Source of the DNA: Chitinophagales bacterium
Lineage (GTDB): Bacteria > Bacteroidota > Bacteroidia > Chitinophagales > Chitinophagaceae
Reading direction: 5' to 3'
DNA length: 64,000 nt
Assembly: GCA_026936105.1 (NCBI GenBank)
Contig: JAIXKI010000011.1
Span: 125,877-189,876 of the forward strand
This document shows, one piece after another, positions 35,053 through 44,275 of this stretch. The first letter of the stretch is position 1, and each line of letters starts with the position of its first letter. Below the pieces are notes generated by a model. That model ran no database searches and was not told the origin of the DNA. It saw only the letters and a list, made by a program, of their open reading frames with translations. The position numbers were made by a program, and so were the translations under genes.

Positions 35053-36459
35053 ATGGCATTAAGCAGGATCTGGTCGGCATTCATCATCATAGCCATTGCG
35101 GTAGCAGGTATCAAATTTATGTTTGCTGACGCTAACCGGCAGATTTTCACTTCTATGGTTATTGGGAAGAGCGGTGATTCGATCAAGGTAAAAGATATGA
35201 GCATCAATGATGCCGATATTCAGATTCACCGGGCACTTGATTCAGTTAGTCATTTTCAGAAAGGAGGATTAACATATAAAAAAGCCGGAGACAGGATCAT
35301 TGCCTTGAAGGCGGAAAAGGCAGATGGTATCATCGAGACTTGCAAGACCGCAGTCAATATATGCATCGGGTTAATCGGTATAATGACCTTGTTCATGGGT
35401 TTGATGAGTGTGGCGGAAAAAGCAGGCGGTGTACGGATGCTGTCGAGGATCATCGGGCCTTTCTTCACAAAATTATTTCCCGGAGTGCCTAAAGATCATC
35501 CTGCGCATGGGCACATGATGATGAATTTTTCTGCAAATCTTTTAGGGCTGGACAATGCGGCCACTCCTTTTGGCATTAAAGCAATGGAAAGTTTGCAGGA
35601 GTTAAATCCCGATAAGGAAAGAGCATCGAATGCCCAGATCATGTTCTTATGCCTTCATGCATCGGGACTGACTTTGATCCCGGTGAGCATCATTGCACTC
35701 AGGGCAGGGGCAGGGGCCAAAAGTGCTACCGATATTTTCATTCCATGCATGATCGCCACTTTTGCCGCCACTGTTGCTGCCATGCTCATTGTATCATTAA
35801 GGCAGCGGATCAACCTGCTTCAGCCGGTGATCATTGCATGGATAGCCGGTTTGTCGGCATTGATCGCAGGGTTTGTCTGGTATCTGACCTCACTGAGTAA
35901 AACCAATCTTGAATTTTTCTCAGGCGCTTTTGGCAACGGCCTTTTACTTTTTATCATATTCGCAATTATTGCAGGAGCGGTTTATAAAAAGACAGACATC
36001 TTCAGTTCTTTTATTGATGGTGCAAAAGAAGGCTTCAATGTTGCTGTTCGTATCATACCTTATCTTGTCGGGATGCTGGTTGCCATCAGCATGCTTCGCA
36101 CCAGCGGTACTTTTGATTTTATCATTGATGGTATCAAAGACCTGGTGGCTGCGTCCGGGATGGATACCCGGTTTGTCAACGGTTTGCCTACGGCATTGGT
36201 AAAACCTTTCAGCGGCAGCGCTGCAAGAGGCATGATGGTAGATGCCATGAATGCTTATGGCCCGGATTCTTTTGCCGGAACATTGTCCTGCATTTTACAA
36301 GGATCTTCTGATACTACTTTTTATGTGGTTGCTGTGTACTTCGGCGCAGTGGGAGTGAAGAATGTACGCTACTCGATCGGTTCTATGTTGCTTGCCGACC
36401 TGGTAGGCATTATCACTTCCATCATACTTGCTTATTTATTTTTCGGGTCTGCTGCTTAG
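35053..36459 (+). CDS. Fused SpmA/SpmB-type nucleoside-recognition membrane protein
   Basis: A 468-residue membrane protein with about ten hydrophobic segments. It contains two 'Gate' (nucleoside recognition) domains: one near residues 95-240 (NFSANLLGLDNAATPFGIKAM is the SpmA signature) and one near 290-465 (VRIIPYLVGMLVAISMLRTSG and GSAARGMMVDAM are SpmB signatures). In sporulating Firmicutes these are two proteins; in Bacteroidota they are fused and the substrate is unknown. No spore function is implied. The gene is divergent from ychF. Confidence 0.85.
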   Translation: MALSRIWSAFIIIAIAVAGIKFMFADANRQIFTSMVIGKSGDSIKVKDMSINDADIQIHRALDSVSHFQKGGLTYKKAGDRIIALKAEKADGIIETCKTAVNICIGLIGIMTLFMGLMSVAEKAGGVRMLSRIIGPFFTKLFPGVPKDHPAHGHMMMNFSANLLGLDNAATPFGIKAMESLQELNPDKERASNAQIMFLCLHASGLTLIPVSIIALRAGAGAKSATDIFIPCMIATFAATVAAMLIVSLRQRINLLQPVIIAWIAGLSALIAGFVWYLTSLSKTNLEFFSGAFGNGLLLFIIFAIIAGAVYKKTDIFSSFIDGAKEGFNVAVRIIPYLVGMLVAISMLRTSGTFDFIIDGIKDLVAASGMDTRFVNGLPTALVKPFSGSAARGMMVDAMNAYGPDSFAGTLSCILQGSSDTTFYVVAVYFGAVGVKNVRYSIGSMLLADLVGIITSIILAYLFFGSAA

Positions 36460-36787
36460 GAATAATTCTCAAATAAGATCAGCACTTCGTTTCTTAGTAT
36501 AAGTAAATATTTCTAAAACAGGATTCAAAAGGATCTCCACGGATTGCTAACAGGATATTTATATGGATAAAGTAAAAGATGGAATGTTGTGAGTATTTAT
36601 CAGTGTTGATGGCATAAGCATAATAATATCGTGATCTTAAAAAGCAGAAAGCCGCAATTTTTCACTGATCACAAAAATTTATTTCCGATTGCTTAAAAAT
36701 TACTTCTGTGTATAAGGGAATCTTTGTGCCAGAAATTTTAACTTCGGAAGCAATCACTTGTTCTGTCACCATTCTCTCAACTTAACC
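36460..36787. other. Intergenic, no gene seen
   Basis: 328 bases, AT-rich. AATCTTTG at 36719-36726 is one base from the TAnnTTTG element and lies 61 bases before the next start codon, so it may be the promoter of the acyltransferase-like gene and the sulfatase cluster. Confidence 0.35.
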
Positions 36788-38002
36788 ATGCTTAACGAAG
36801 TAAAAAATAGAGAGAGATTTTATTCTCTTGATGTATTCAGAGGAGCTACTGTGGCGCTAATGATATTGGTAAATAACCCGGGTACGTGGGCACATATATA
36901 CCCGCCTTTAAAACATGCAACCTGGCATGGAGTCACACCAACAGACCTGGTCTTTCCTTTTTTCCTGTTTGCGGTTGGAAATGCTATGGCATTTGTGATG
37001 CCGCGGCTTCAGGAAGCGGGCCCTTCTGCTTTCTGGAAAAAAGTGATCACCCGGACTCTCATCATATTTTTTATCGGTTTGTTTTTACGCTGGTATCCTT
37101 TTGTGAGGTATGAAGGTGATCATTTGGTGTTCACAGAATGGAGCTATACGGATCAGAAAGGTGAACTGATCGGCATTCGGATCATGGGCATCCTGCAGCG
37201 TATTGCTATCGCTTATTTCTTTGCGGCTGTCATCATTCATTATTTCAAAGTCAAAGGATCATTCCTGATCGCCTGTTTTATTTTACTTTTTTATTGGTTT
37301 CTTTGTTATATCACCAATCCTTCAGACCCTTACGGAATTCACGGTTGGTTCGGTACAGACGTGGATAAGTATCTTATGGGTTCAGAGCATTTATCCCATG
37401 GCTCAATAAGAGAAGGAGATAAGCCGCTGGCTTTCGACCCGGAAGGCATTGCCAGTTCGCTGGGGCCCGTTGCCCAGGTGATTCTTGGATATATATGCGG
37501 GCATTATATCATTAAAAAAGGGAAGAACCATGAGATGATTAATGGCTTGTTTGCAGCAGGAGCAGTATTGATGTTCATCGGCTATGCATGGGGATTGGTT
37601 TTCCCAATCAATAAAAGGATCTGGACCAGCAGTTATGTCGTATATACAACCGGTATGGCAATGACCATCATTGCATTGATGATCTACCTGATTGAGTTGA
37701 AAAATAAAAGGACCTGGCTCGATAAAGCATTCAATTCATTTGGCAAAAATCCCTTGTTCATATTTATGCTTTCGGCATTTATTCCCAGGACAACGAACCT
37801 GATCAGAATCCCGATGGGGTTTGCGGATGACGGGTCACGGATATACACTACGCCGCTCAGATGGTTTTATCAGAAAGTGTGCAAACCTGTTTTTCCTGAT
37901 AATCTCGAAGCGGGTTCTTTATTGTATGCACTGGCGTGGATCTTTATGATGTGGCTGATCGTTCACTGGATGGATAAAAAGAAAATTTATATCAAAGTGT
38001 AA
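36788..38002 (+). CDS. DUF5009/HGSNAT-like membrane acyltransferase homologue
   Basis: A 404-residue polytopic protein with about ten transmembrane helices. The N-terminal block RFYSLDVFRGATVALMILVN and then HATWHGVTPTDLVFPFFLFAVG is the signature of the family that includes the lysosomal heparan-alpha-glucosaminide N-acetyltransferase. The His in HATWHG is the region of the acetyl-carrying residue in that enzyme. Bacterial members are thought to acetylate envelope sugars. ATG at 36788 is preferred over TTG ten codons earlier. It is 13 bases upstream of a sulfatase gene, which suggests a joint role on amino-sugar glycans. Confidence 0.85.
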   Translation: MLNEVKNRERFYSLDVFRGATVALMILVNNPGTWAHIYPPLKHATWHGVTPTDLVFPFFLFAVGNAMAFVMPRLQEAGPSAFWKKVITRTLIIFFIGLFLRWYPFVRYEGDHLVFTEWSYTDQKGELIGIRIMGILQRIAIAYFFAAVIIHYFKVKGSFLIACFILLFYWFLCYITNPSDPYGIHGWFGTDVDKYLMGSEHLSHGSIREGDKPLAFDPEGIASSLGPVAQVILGYICGHYIIKKGKNHEMINGLFAAGAVLMFIGYAWGLVFPINKRIWTSSYVVYTTGMAMTIIALMIYLIELKNKRTWLDKAFNSFGKNPLFIFMLSAFIPRTTNLIRIPMGFADDGSRIYTTPLRWFYQKVCKPVFPDNLEAGSLLYALAWIFMMWLIVHWMDKKKIYIKV

Positions 38003-38015
38003 AAAGATCATTTGT

Positions 38016-39623
38016 ATGAAAACAGAGAAAGGCTGTGCTCATTCAATCACCGGATATGTAAACGCAGTCAATATGTTTTTTAAAAAACTTCCGCTGTTCT
38101 TTTTCTTTTGTAACGGTGTATTCGCTTATGCACAGGAAAGGCCTAATATTCTTTTGATTATTTCCGATGATCATTCATACCAGACCATCAGCTCGTATGG
38201 AAGTAAGTTCATAGAGACACCGGGGATAGACCGTATTGCACGGGAAGGAGTACGATTTGTCAGGGGTTATGTCACCAATTCGATCTGCGGCCCCAGCCGG
38301 GCAGTGATCATTACCGGGAAATACAGTCATAAGAACGGATTTACAGACAATGAAAATTCAACTTTCGACGGAAGCCAGAATACTTTTATTAAGGAATTGA
38401 CAAAAAGCGGATATCAGACCGCTATGATCGGAAAATGGCATCTGAAAACATTGCCCCAGGGTTTTTCTTATTTCAAAATACTGGTGGGAATGGGCCAATA
38501 TTATAATCCGGATTTTATTCTTATGGATGGGAGCAGGGAGCGTATGGAAGGCTATGGTACAACCGTAGTGGAAGATGTGGCCGAAGATTGGCTGAACAGA
38601 AGGGATACTACAAAGCCTTTCTGTCTTATAATCGGGCAAAAAGGAGTTCACCGGACCTGGATACCGGATATTCAGGACTTCGGCAAGTTTGATCAGATCG
38701 AATTTCCGCTTCCCCAAAATTTTTATGATGATTATGAAGGGAGGAAAGCTGCACAGGTACAGGACATGACCATAAGCAAGACTATGTTACCTGGATACGA
38801 TCTGAAAATGTTTGAAAGCGAAGAGCTCAAGGAAAAATGGGCATACATCAAACGGATGACTCCTGAGCAAAAAGCAAAGTTTGATGCTTATTATGACCCA
38901 ATATATGAAGACCTCAAAGCGAAAAATTTGTCAGGCAATGCCCTTACCGAGTGGAAATATCAGCGATACATGCGTGATTACCTGAGCACCGTTCTTTCAC
39001 TGGACCGCAATGTGGCAAGAACCCTCGATTACCTTGAGCAGCATGATCTTGCTAAAAACACAATCGTAATCTATATGTCAGACCAGGGCTTTTTCATGGG
39101 AGAGCATGGATGGTTTGATAAACGATGGATCTATGAAGAATCCATGAGGACACCGATCATGATGCGTTATCCGGGAGTGATTGCCCCCGGTACAGTAAAT
39201 CGGGATTTTATTCTGAACCTGGATATTGCCCCGACATTATTGGAAGCTGCCGGTGTGTCCATTCCGCCTGATATGCAGGGAAGCTCTTTTTTATCAAAGC
39301 TGCAGAATAAAAAAATGGTTTGGAGAGATGCAATTTTCTATCATTATTATGAAAATGGGGAACACAAAGTTTCTCCTCATTTTGGAATAAAAACAAAACG
39401 GTACAAGTTGATCCGTTTTTACAAAAGAGTGGAGAGCTGGGAATTGTATGACCTGAAAAAGGATCCTTATGAAATGAATAATATTTTCGGAAAGAATGGA
39501 ACTAAAAAACGTACAGCCCGGTTGTACAGGAGGCTGCAAGAGTTGATCGGCCATTTTGAAGATAACGATGCAATGGAAATACTGAGATCAAAATTGTCTC
39601 CTGATCCTTCGCAAATGCATTAG
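38016..39623 (+). CDS. Sulfatase 1 (formylglycine-dependent)
   Basis: A 535-residue S1-family sulfatase that hydrolyses sulfate esters in the periplasm. Metal-binding residues appear in ILLIISDDHSYQT; Cys91 in SICGPSRAVIITGKYSH fits the C-x-P-x-R motif converted to formylglycine. HLKTLPQGF and SDQGFFMGEHGWFDKR are further family blocks. The signal peptide (FFKKLPLFFFFCNGVFAYAQ) begins at an internal Met at residue 20 (38073), so that Met may be the true start. It is paralogous to the sulfatase at 40825. Confidence 0.93.
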   Translation: MKTEKGCAHSITGYVNAVNMFFKKLPLFFFFCNGVFAYAQERPNILLIISDDHSYQTISSYGSKFIETPGIDRIAREGVRFVRGYVTNSICGPSRAVIITGKYSHKNGFTDNENSTFDGSQNTFIKELTKSGYQTAMIGKWHLKTLPQGFSYFKILVGMGQYYNPDFILMDGSRERMEGYGTTVVEDVAEDWLNRRDTTKPFCLIIGQKGVHRTWIPDIQDFGKFDQIEFPLPQNFYDDYEGRKAAQVQDMTISKTMLPGYDLKMFESEELKEKWAYIKRMTPEQKAKFDAYYDPIYEDLKAKNLSGNALTEWKYQRYMRDYLSTVLSLDRNVARTLDYLEQHDLAKNTIVIYMSDQGFFMGEHGWFDKRWIYEESMRTPIMMRYPGVIAPGTVNRDFILNLDIAPTLLEAAGVSIPPDMQGSSFLSKLQNKKMVWRDAIFYHYYENGEHKVSPHFGIKTKRYKLIRFYKRVESWELYDLKKDPYEMNNIFGKNGTKKRTARLYRRLQELIGHFEDNDAMEILRSKLSPDPSQMH

Positions 39624-39765
39624 GCTTAGTCTTGTAAAAAACTTTTTACTTAATGACTTTATAAGCAGGAAATATTCAAGCTTTATTCGTGATAAATGAA
39701 ATTTCATTTATCAGAGTTTTCAAAAATGAATTTGATAATTTAGTAGCTATAAAAATTTCGATTTA

Positions 39766-40803
39766 ATGATAAGGAATATGTATATTATATTGAAAGAACT
39801 CTTTCTGTTATCCGGGTCAGTTTTGTTTTTGGCTGTTAATGGTAGATCTCAGGATAAACAAATTTCGCATTATGGAATGGTGCTGATAAAAGGAGGAACT
39901 TTTAATATGGGGGGTGATAATGAACAGGCTGATAAAGATGAATTTCCGAAACACAAGGTGAAGGTGAAGTCGTTTTATATGGACATTGCTCCGGTTACCA
40001 ATGCGGAGTTTAAAAAATTTGTTGATGCCACCGGATACATTACCACGGCTGAAAGAAAACCGGATTGGGAGGAAATGAAAAAAACATTGCCCTCCGGTAC
40101 GGAGAAGCCTGCCGATGAACTATTGGTTCCGGGATCTCTTGTATTCAAAAAAACAGATGGCCCTGTGGATCTGAATCATTATGAAATGTGGTGGGAGTGG
40201 ACACCCGGCGCTGACTGGAAGCATCCGCAGGGGCCAGAAAGTAATATTGAGGGGAAAGATGATTATCCTGTCGTGCAGGTAAGCTGGTATGATGCCATTG
40301 CCTATTGTAAATGGGCAGGTAAACGGCTGCCCACAGAAGCAGAATGGGAATATGCTGCCCGTGGCAGATTGATTGATAATATTTATTCCTGGGGAAATGA
40401 ACACGTCAATTCGGGAAAGGCAAAAGCGAATACATGGGAAGGCAAGTTCCCTTATCTCAATACTCAATTTGACGGATATGAAGGACTGGCTCCGGTGAAG
40501 CAGTATGATCCCAATGGATACGGATTGTATGATATGGCAGGAAATGTATGGGAATGGTGTCATGACTGGTATCACAGTGAATATTATCAATCTTTTGGAA
40601 AGAAGACCGCTGTTGATCCGCAGGGTCCTTCAAAGAGTTATGACCCGCTGGATCCTTTTACTCCCAAGAAGAGTATCAGGGGCGGAAGTTTTCTTTGCAA
40701 TGAAGCATACTGCAGCGGATACAGGGTGGCCAGAAGGATGAAAAGCAGCCCGGACACAGGATTATCCCATACAGGCTTCAGATGCGTTATGGATGTGAAA
40801 TAA
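39766..40803 (+). CDS. Formylglycine-generating enzyme (SUMF1/FGE) family protein
   Basis: A 345-residue FGE-sulfatase domain protein. MVLIKGGTFNMGGDNEQADK, VQVSWYDAIAYCKWAGKRLP, EAEWEYAARG and YDMAGNVWEWCHDWY are family blocks. The C-terminal GGSFLCNEAYCSGYR carries Cys311 and Cys316, matching the copper-binding active-site pair of true FGEs, and GLSHTGFRC is conserved. It should oxidise the sulfatase cysteine to formylglycine. An N-terminal signal (residues about 5-28) is odd for a maturase that must meet unfolded substrate, and suggests periplasmic action. It lies between two sulfatase genes. Confidence 0.88.
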   Translation: MIRNMYIILKELFLLSGSVLFLAVNGRSQDKQISHYGMVLIKGGTFNMGGDNEQADKDEFPKHKVKVKSFYMDIAPVTNAEFKKFVDATGYITTAERKPDWEEMKKTLPSGTEKPADELLVPGSLVFKKTDGPVDLNHYEMWWEWTPGADWKHPQGPESNIEGKDDYPVVQVSWYDAIAYCKWAGKRLPTEAEWEYAARGRLIDNIYSWGNEHVNSGKAKANTWEGKFPYLNTQFDGYEGLAPVKQYDPNGYGLYDMAGNVWEWCHDWYHSEYYQSFGKKTAVDPQGPSKSYDPLDPFTPKKSIRGGSFLCNEAYCSGYRVARRMKSSPDTGLSHTGFRCVMDVK

Positions 40804-40824
40804 ATCAAAGTTCAAAATATTGAA

Positions 40825-42342
40825 ATGAAAAGAACCGGTATTATTCTGTTACTCTTAGCAACCTTTTGTGTTCATGCACAAAAGAAACCTAATATTGTGA
40901 TCATCATCAGCGATGACCATGCCTATCAGACCATCAGCGCTTACGGTAGCAAACTGATGAACACGCCCAATATTGACCGCATTGCAAAAGAAGGTGTGCT
41001 TTTCAATAAAGCTTTTGTCACTAATAGTATTTGCGGCCCCAGCCGTGCAGTGATCCTGACCGGAAAATACAGCCACAAAAATGGTTTTAAGGATAATGAG
41101 AATTCTGTTTTTGACGGGAACCAGAATAGTTTTATAAAAGAACTTACCAGGAGCGGATATAATACGGCATGGATCGGAAAATGGCATCTGGAAAGTATTC
41201 CTCAGGGATTCAGTTATTACAACATTCTGCAGGGACAGGGCTGGTATTACAACAGTGACTTCATAACAGAAAAAGAAGGGAAACATGTGAAGATGGGCTA
41301 TGTAACCAACGTGGTGGAAGAAGAAGTGGAAAAATGGCTTGATGAAAGAGATACAACAAAACCATTTTGCCTGATAATCGGACACAAGAACACGCATCGT
41401 GTATGGATACCTGACTTTCGTGACATGGGTGAATTTGATGACAGGGAATTTCCGTTGCCACCTACTTTTTATGATGATTACAAAGGGAGAGAGGCTGCTA
41501 AGATCCAGGAAATGTCGATTGACAAAGACATGATACTGGGCTATGATCTTAAAGTGTGGGATGATAAGGAAGCCGAAGACAGGGATGGAAGTGTAAAGAG
41601 GATGACACCGGAGCAAAGAGCTCAGTATGATGCTTACTATGATAAAATAAAAAGGGATTTTCATTCAAAGAATTTATCGGGAAGAGCATTGGCAGAATGG
41701 AAATTTCAGAGATACATGAAGGATTACCTGGCCACTGCAAGAAGCCTGGACCGGAATATCGGCCGCACTTTGAATTACCTGGATATTCACAAATTGAATG
41801 AGAACACTTTAGTGATCTATATAAGCGACCAGGGATTTTATATGGGTGAGCACGGATGGTTCGATAAAAGATTTATGTATGAAGAATCTTTTAAAACAGC
41901 TTTTCTGATGCGCTACCCGGGTGTGATCAAACCGGGAACCGTATCTGAAACGTTTGTGATGAATCTGGATATCGGTCCCACTGTTTTAGATGCGGCAGGA
42001 GTGAAGATACCCGGCGACATGCAGGGAAGATCTCTTTTGCCTTTATTTAAAAATAAATTCAGGAGGGATGCAGTGTTTTACCATTATTATGAGAAAGGGG
42101 AACATAATGTATCTCCCCACTTTGGAATTCGTACAAAAAGATACAAGCTGATCCGGTTTTATGATAAAGTAAACAGCTGGGAACTCTATGATTTGAAGAA
42201 AGACAAATGGGAGATCAATAATCTTTATGGCAATAAGAAGTATTCCCGAAAAATTGCTGGCTTAAAACATAAACTGAAAAACCTGATAATTGAATATGAT
42301 GATCAGGATGCGATGAAAATATTTGAGATGCCCATTCCATAA
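40825..42342 (+). CDS. Sulfatase 2 (formylglycine-dependent)
   Basis: A 505-residue S1-family sulfatase with signal peptide KRTGIILLLLATFCVHAQ. Cys70 in SICGPSRAVILTGKYSH is the formylglycine site. IVIIISDDHAYQT and SDQGFYMGEHGWFDKR hold metal and catalytic residues. It is closely similar to sulfatase 1 along the whole length, so the pair arose by duplication. It is 21 bases after the FGE-like gene and ends in front of a bidirectional terminator. Confidence 0.94.
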   Translation: MKRTGIILLLLATFCVHAQKKPNIVIIISDDHAYQTISAYGSKLMNTPNIDRIAKEGVLFNKAFVTNSICGPSRAVILTGKYSHKNGFKDNENSVFDGNQNSFIKELTRSGYNTAWIGKWHLESIPQGFSYYNILQGQGWYYNSDFITEKEGKHVKMGYVTNVVEEEVEKWLDERDTTKPFCLIIGHKNTHRVWIPDFRDMGEFDDREFPLPPTFYDDYKGREAAKIQEMSIDKDMILGYDLKVWDDKEAEDRDGSVKRMTPEQRAQYDAYYDKIKRDFHSKNLSGRALAEWKFQRYMKDYLATARSLDRNIGRTLNYLDIHKLNENTLVIYISDQGFYMGEHGWFDKRFMYEESFKTAFLMRYPGVIKPGTVSETFVMNLDIGPTVLDAAGVKIPGDMQGRSLLPLFKNKFRRDAVFYHYYEKGEHNVSPHFGIRTKRYKLIRFYDKVNSWELYDLKKDKWEINNLYGNKKYSRKIAGLKHKLKNLIIEYDDQDAMKIFEMPIP

Positions 42343-42368
42343 TCCGTTGTGGATCTCATTAAAAATAA

Positions 42369-42395
42369 AAGACCGCCATTTTTAATGACGGTCTT
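42369..42395. terminator. Bidirectional terminator between sulfatase 2 and susD module 1
   Basis: AAGACCG (42369-42375) pairs with CGGTCTT (42389-42395), with further pairing inside. On the minus strand the stem is followed by TTTTATTTTT; on the plus strand by a weaker T tract. It serves the converging operons. Confidence 0.85.
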
Positions 42396-42422
42396 ACTTT
42401 TAATAAAGTCAGATAGCATAGT

Positions 42423-44264
42423 TTACCAACCCGAAGTTTGTGTTAATGTATAACCTTTATCCAGATATTCGTTGATCTGTGCCTGGCCTACAGGGGACAT
42501 ATATACTTTATCGGTGAATGTGTTTCTGTTGGCAGCATTTTCAACCATGTAGTAGCCGACCATATCTGCCTGGTTAGATCCGTTCCAGGTTACTATAGTC
42601 CCATCAGTTTTTTTCACTCTTACTTTTCCGATAGTTCCTGTTGATAATGCAGTAGGCAGTTCAGCCTGAAGATCCACCCAGGGTCCCAGGAAATAATCCG
42701 GATTGGTACTGAAATCCATATACTGGATCTTGTTCCATCTCTTTAGATCCAAAAGCCTGAATCCTTCCTGTAAAAACTCCATACGTCTTTCCCTTCTGAT
42801 TTCCCAGATCAGCGGAGATACATCAGCATCCCTTTCGGGGTCATCCGGCAAAGAAACAAGTTGTAAATGAGCCGTTTTTTGAACTCCTTTTGAAATGGCA
42901 GTTGCATCAAGAGGCCTGTCCCTGATCGCATTGATGGATTGATCAAGATCACTCTGTGTAATCATTGCTCCTCCAAAAAATTCTGCAAGCACTGCTTTGG
43001 CTTCGATCCAGTTTAATACTACCTCAGCCAAACGCATTATCGGTGCGTCACTTGTATTGGTATTACTGCCCCAGATGGTGGGATAAGTTTTGCCGATATA
43101 AGTGATAGCATCCCTTGATGCAAATTTGTAAGCATAGAAAAGAGTAGCAGAGGAAGGATTCACTTTGTCAATGATGGAAGCTTCAAATCTGGGGTCTCTT
43201 GTTTTTGCCAGGCTTGCGATAGAGAAATTAGCTGCATCCGGGTTGAGTGAATGCTCCCATACATCGCCATCATTCATGATGAATGATTTTACAAAAACCA
43301 GATTGGGATCTACACCCACTACTTCGGTACCGTTTGCATAGGAGCCGATGCAATGCATAATGCCCAATGCCTGATCATATTTCCTGTACAGCAACACTTC
43401 AGGGTTGCCGGCCAGGTTTTCGGAGGCAAACAGAGCTTTGAAGTCGCTTGTAAAATGCCATTTATTGCTTTGCATTACCAGGTCTGCTGCCTGAACAGCC
43501 TGTGTTAAATATTTCTGAGCTCTTGCAGCATCCAGATTATGGTAGTGTTCATATGTTCCTTCAAAGAGCATAAACCTGGAAATAAATGCGGCAGCAATAT
43601 ATCTGTTCAGATATTGTACCCCGTCATCCAGCCGCATGTTGTCAAGAACGTATTGAAAATCTTCATACACTCTGTCCATTACAAATCCACGGGGATCCCT
43701 GTCTTTATATAAAGTATCCAGCTCGCTCTCATTTACTACCCTACCGAAATAGGGTACATCGCCAAACACACTAACCAGCCTTGAATATTCGTAGCCTCTG
43801 AAGAATCGGGCAACGGCGGTCCAATGCCTGAAAGCTTCGTCTGTAATATTCGGCTTTGCCATATTACTGATGCGGTCAATAAAAATATTGGCTTTTCTGA
43901 CCCAGGCAAAATCCCATGTCGGGCCGGAGTATTGAGCTAACCAGGCTGCTGATTCCGAAGTAGAACCTCTGGAAGAAGGAACAGAACTTTCAAACTGAGA
44001 CTGTACGTTTTTTCCTGTCAGGTCATCATTGAAGGTGAATCCACGTACAGGTGTATAGTCTGCCGTCCAGCCTACATTATAACCGTTGAAATAGTTATTA
44101 TAAAACCCGTTGGCAAACATCCTGATATCATCTTCGTTTCTCCAGAACTGGCCCTGCGCATCAACATAGCTCGTCAATGGCGGCCTGTCCAGGAAATCTT
44201 TCTTGCATGATATGAAAAGCACTAATGCTATTCCAATACTGCTGATATATTTTAAAGTCTTCAT
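42423..44264 (-). CDS. SusD/RagB family outer-membrane lipoprotein, module 1
   Basis: A 613-residue lipoprotein (MKTLKYISSIGIALVLFISC, lipobox Cys20) of the classical SusD/RagB type. NCAAIS-like TPR helices occupy the middle, for example HWTAVARFFRGYEYSRLVSVFGDVPY, and the C-terminal RagB block is IRRERRMEFLQEGFRLLDLKRW. It acts as the lid and ligand-binding partner of the SusC transporter on the cell surface. It follows susC by 11 bases. This one belongs to a different SusD subfamily from modules 2 and 3. Confidence 0.93.
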   Translation of the reverse strand: MKTLKYISSIGIALVLFISCKKDFLDRPPLTSYVDAQGQFWRNEDDIRMFANGFYNNYFNGYNVGWTADYTPVRGFTFNDDLTGKNVQSQFESSVPSSRGSTSESAAWLAQYSGPTWDFAWVRKANIFIDRISNMAKPNITDEAFRHWTAVARFFRGYEYSRLVSVFGDVPYFGRVVNESELDTLYKDRDPRGFVMDRVYEDFQYVLDNMRLDDGVQYLNRYIAAAFISRFMLFEGTYEHYHNLDAARAQKYLTQAVQAADLVMQSNKWHFTSDFKALFASENLAGNPEVLLYRKYDQALGIMHCIGSYANGTEVVGVDPNLVFVKSFIMNDGDVWEHSLNPDAANFSIASLAKTRDPRFEASIIDKVNPSSATLFYAYKFASRDAITYIGKTYPTIWGSNTNTSDAPIMRLAEVVLNWIEAKAVLAEFFGGAMITQSDLDQSINAIRDRPLDATAISKGVQKTAHLQLVSLPDDPERDADVSPLIWEIRRERRMEFLQEGFRLLDLKRWNKIQYMDFSTNPDYFLGPWVDLQAELPTALSTGTIGKVRVKKTDGTIVTWNGSNQADMVGYYMVENAANRNTFTDKVYMSPVGQAQINEYLDKGYTLTQTSGW

Positions 44265-44275
44265 TGTTGTAAATT

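Noticed and set aside
35053-36459. Sporulation function from SpmA/SpmB similarity
   Set aside because: The organism is a Bacteroidota member without sporulation; the domain family is a general membrane family.
40855-41664. 269-codon frame antisense to sulfatase 2
   Set aside because: Shadow frame over a complete sulfatase with all motifs; hydrophobic translation arises from the complement of the sulfatase codons.
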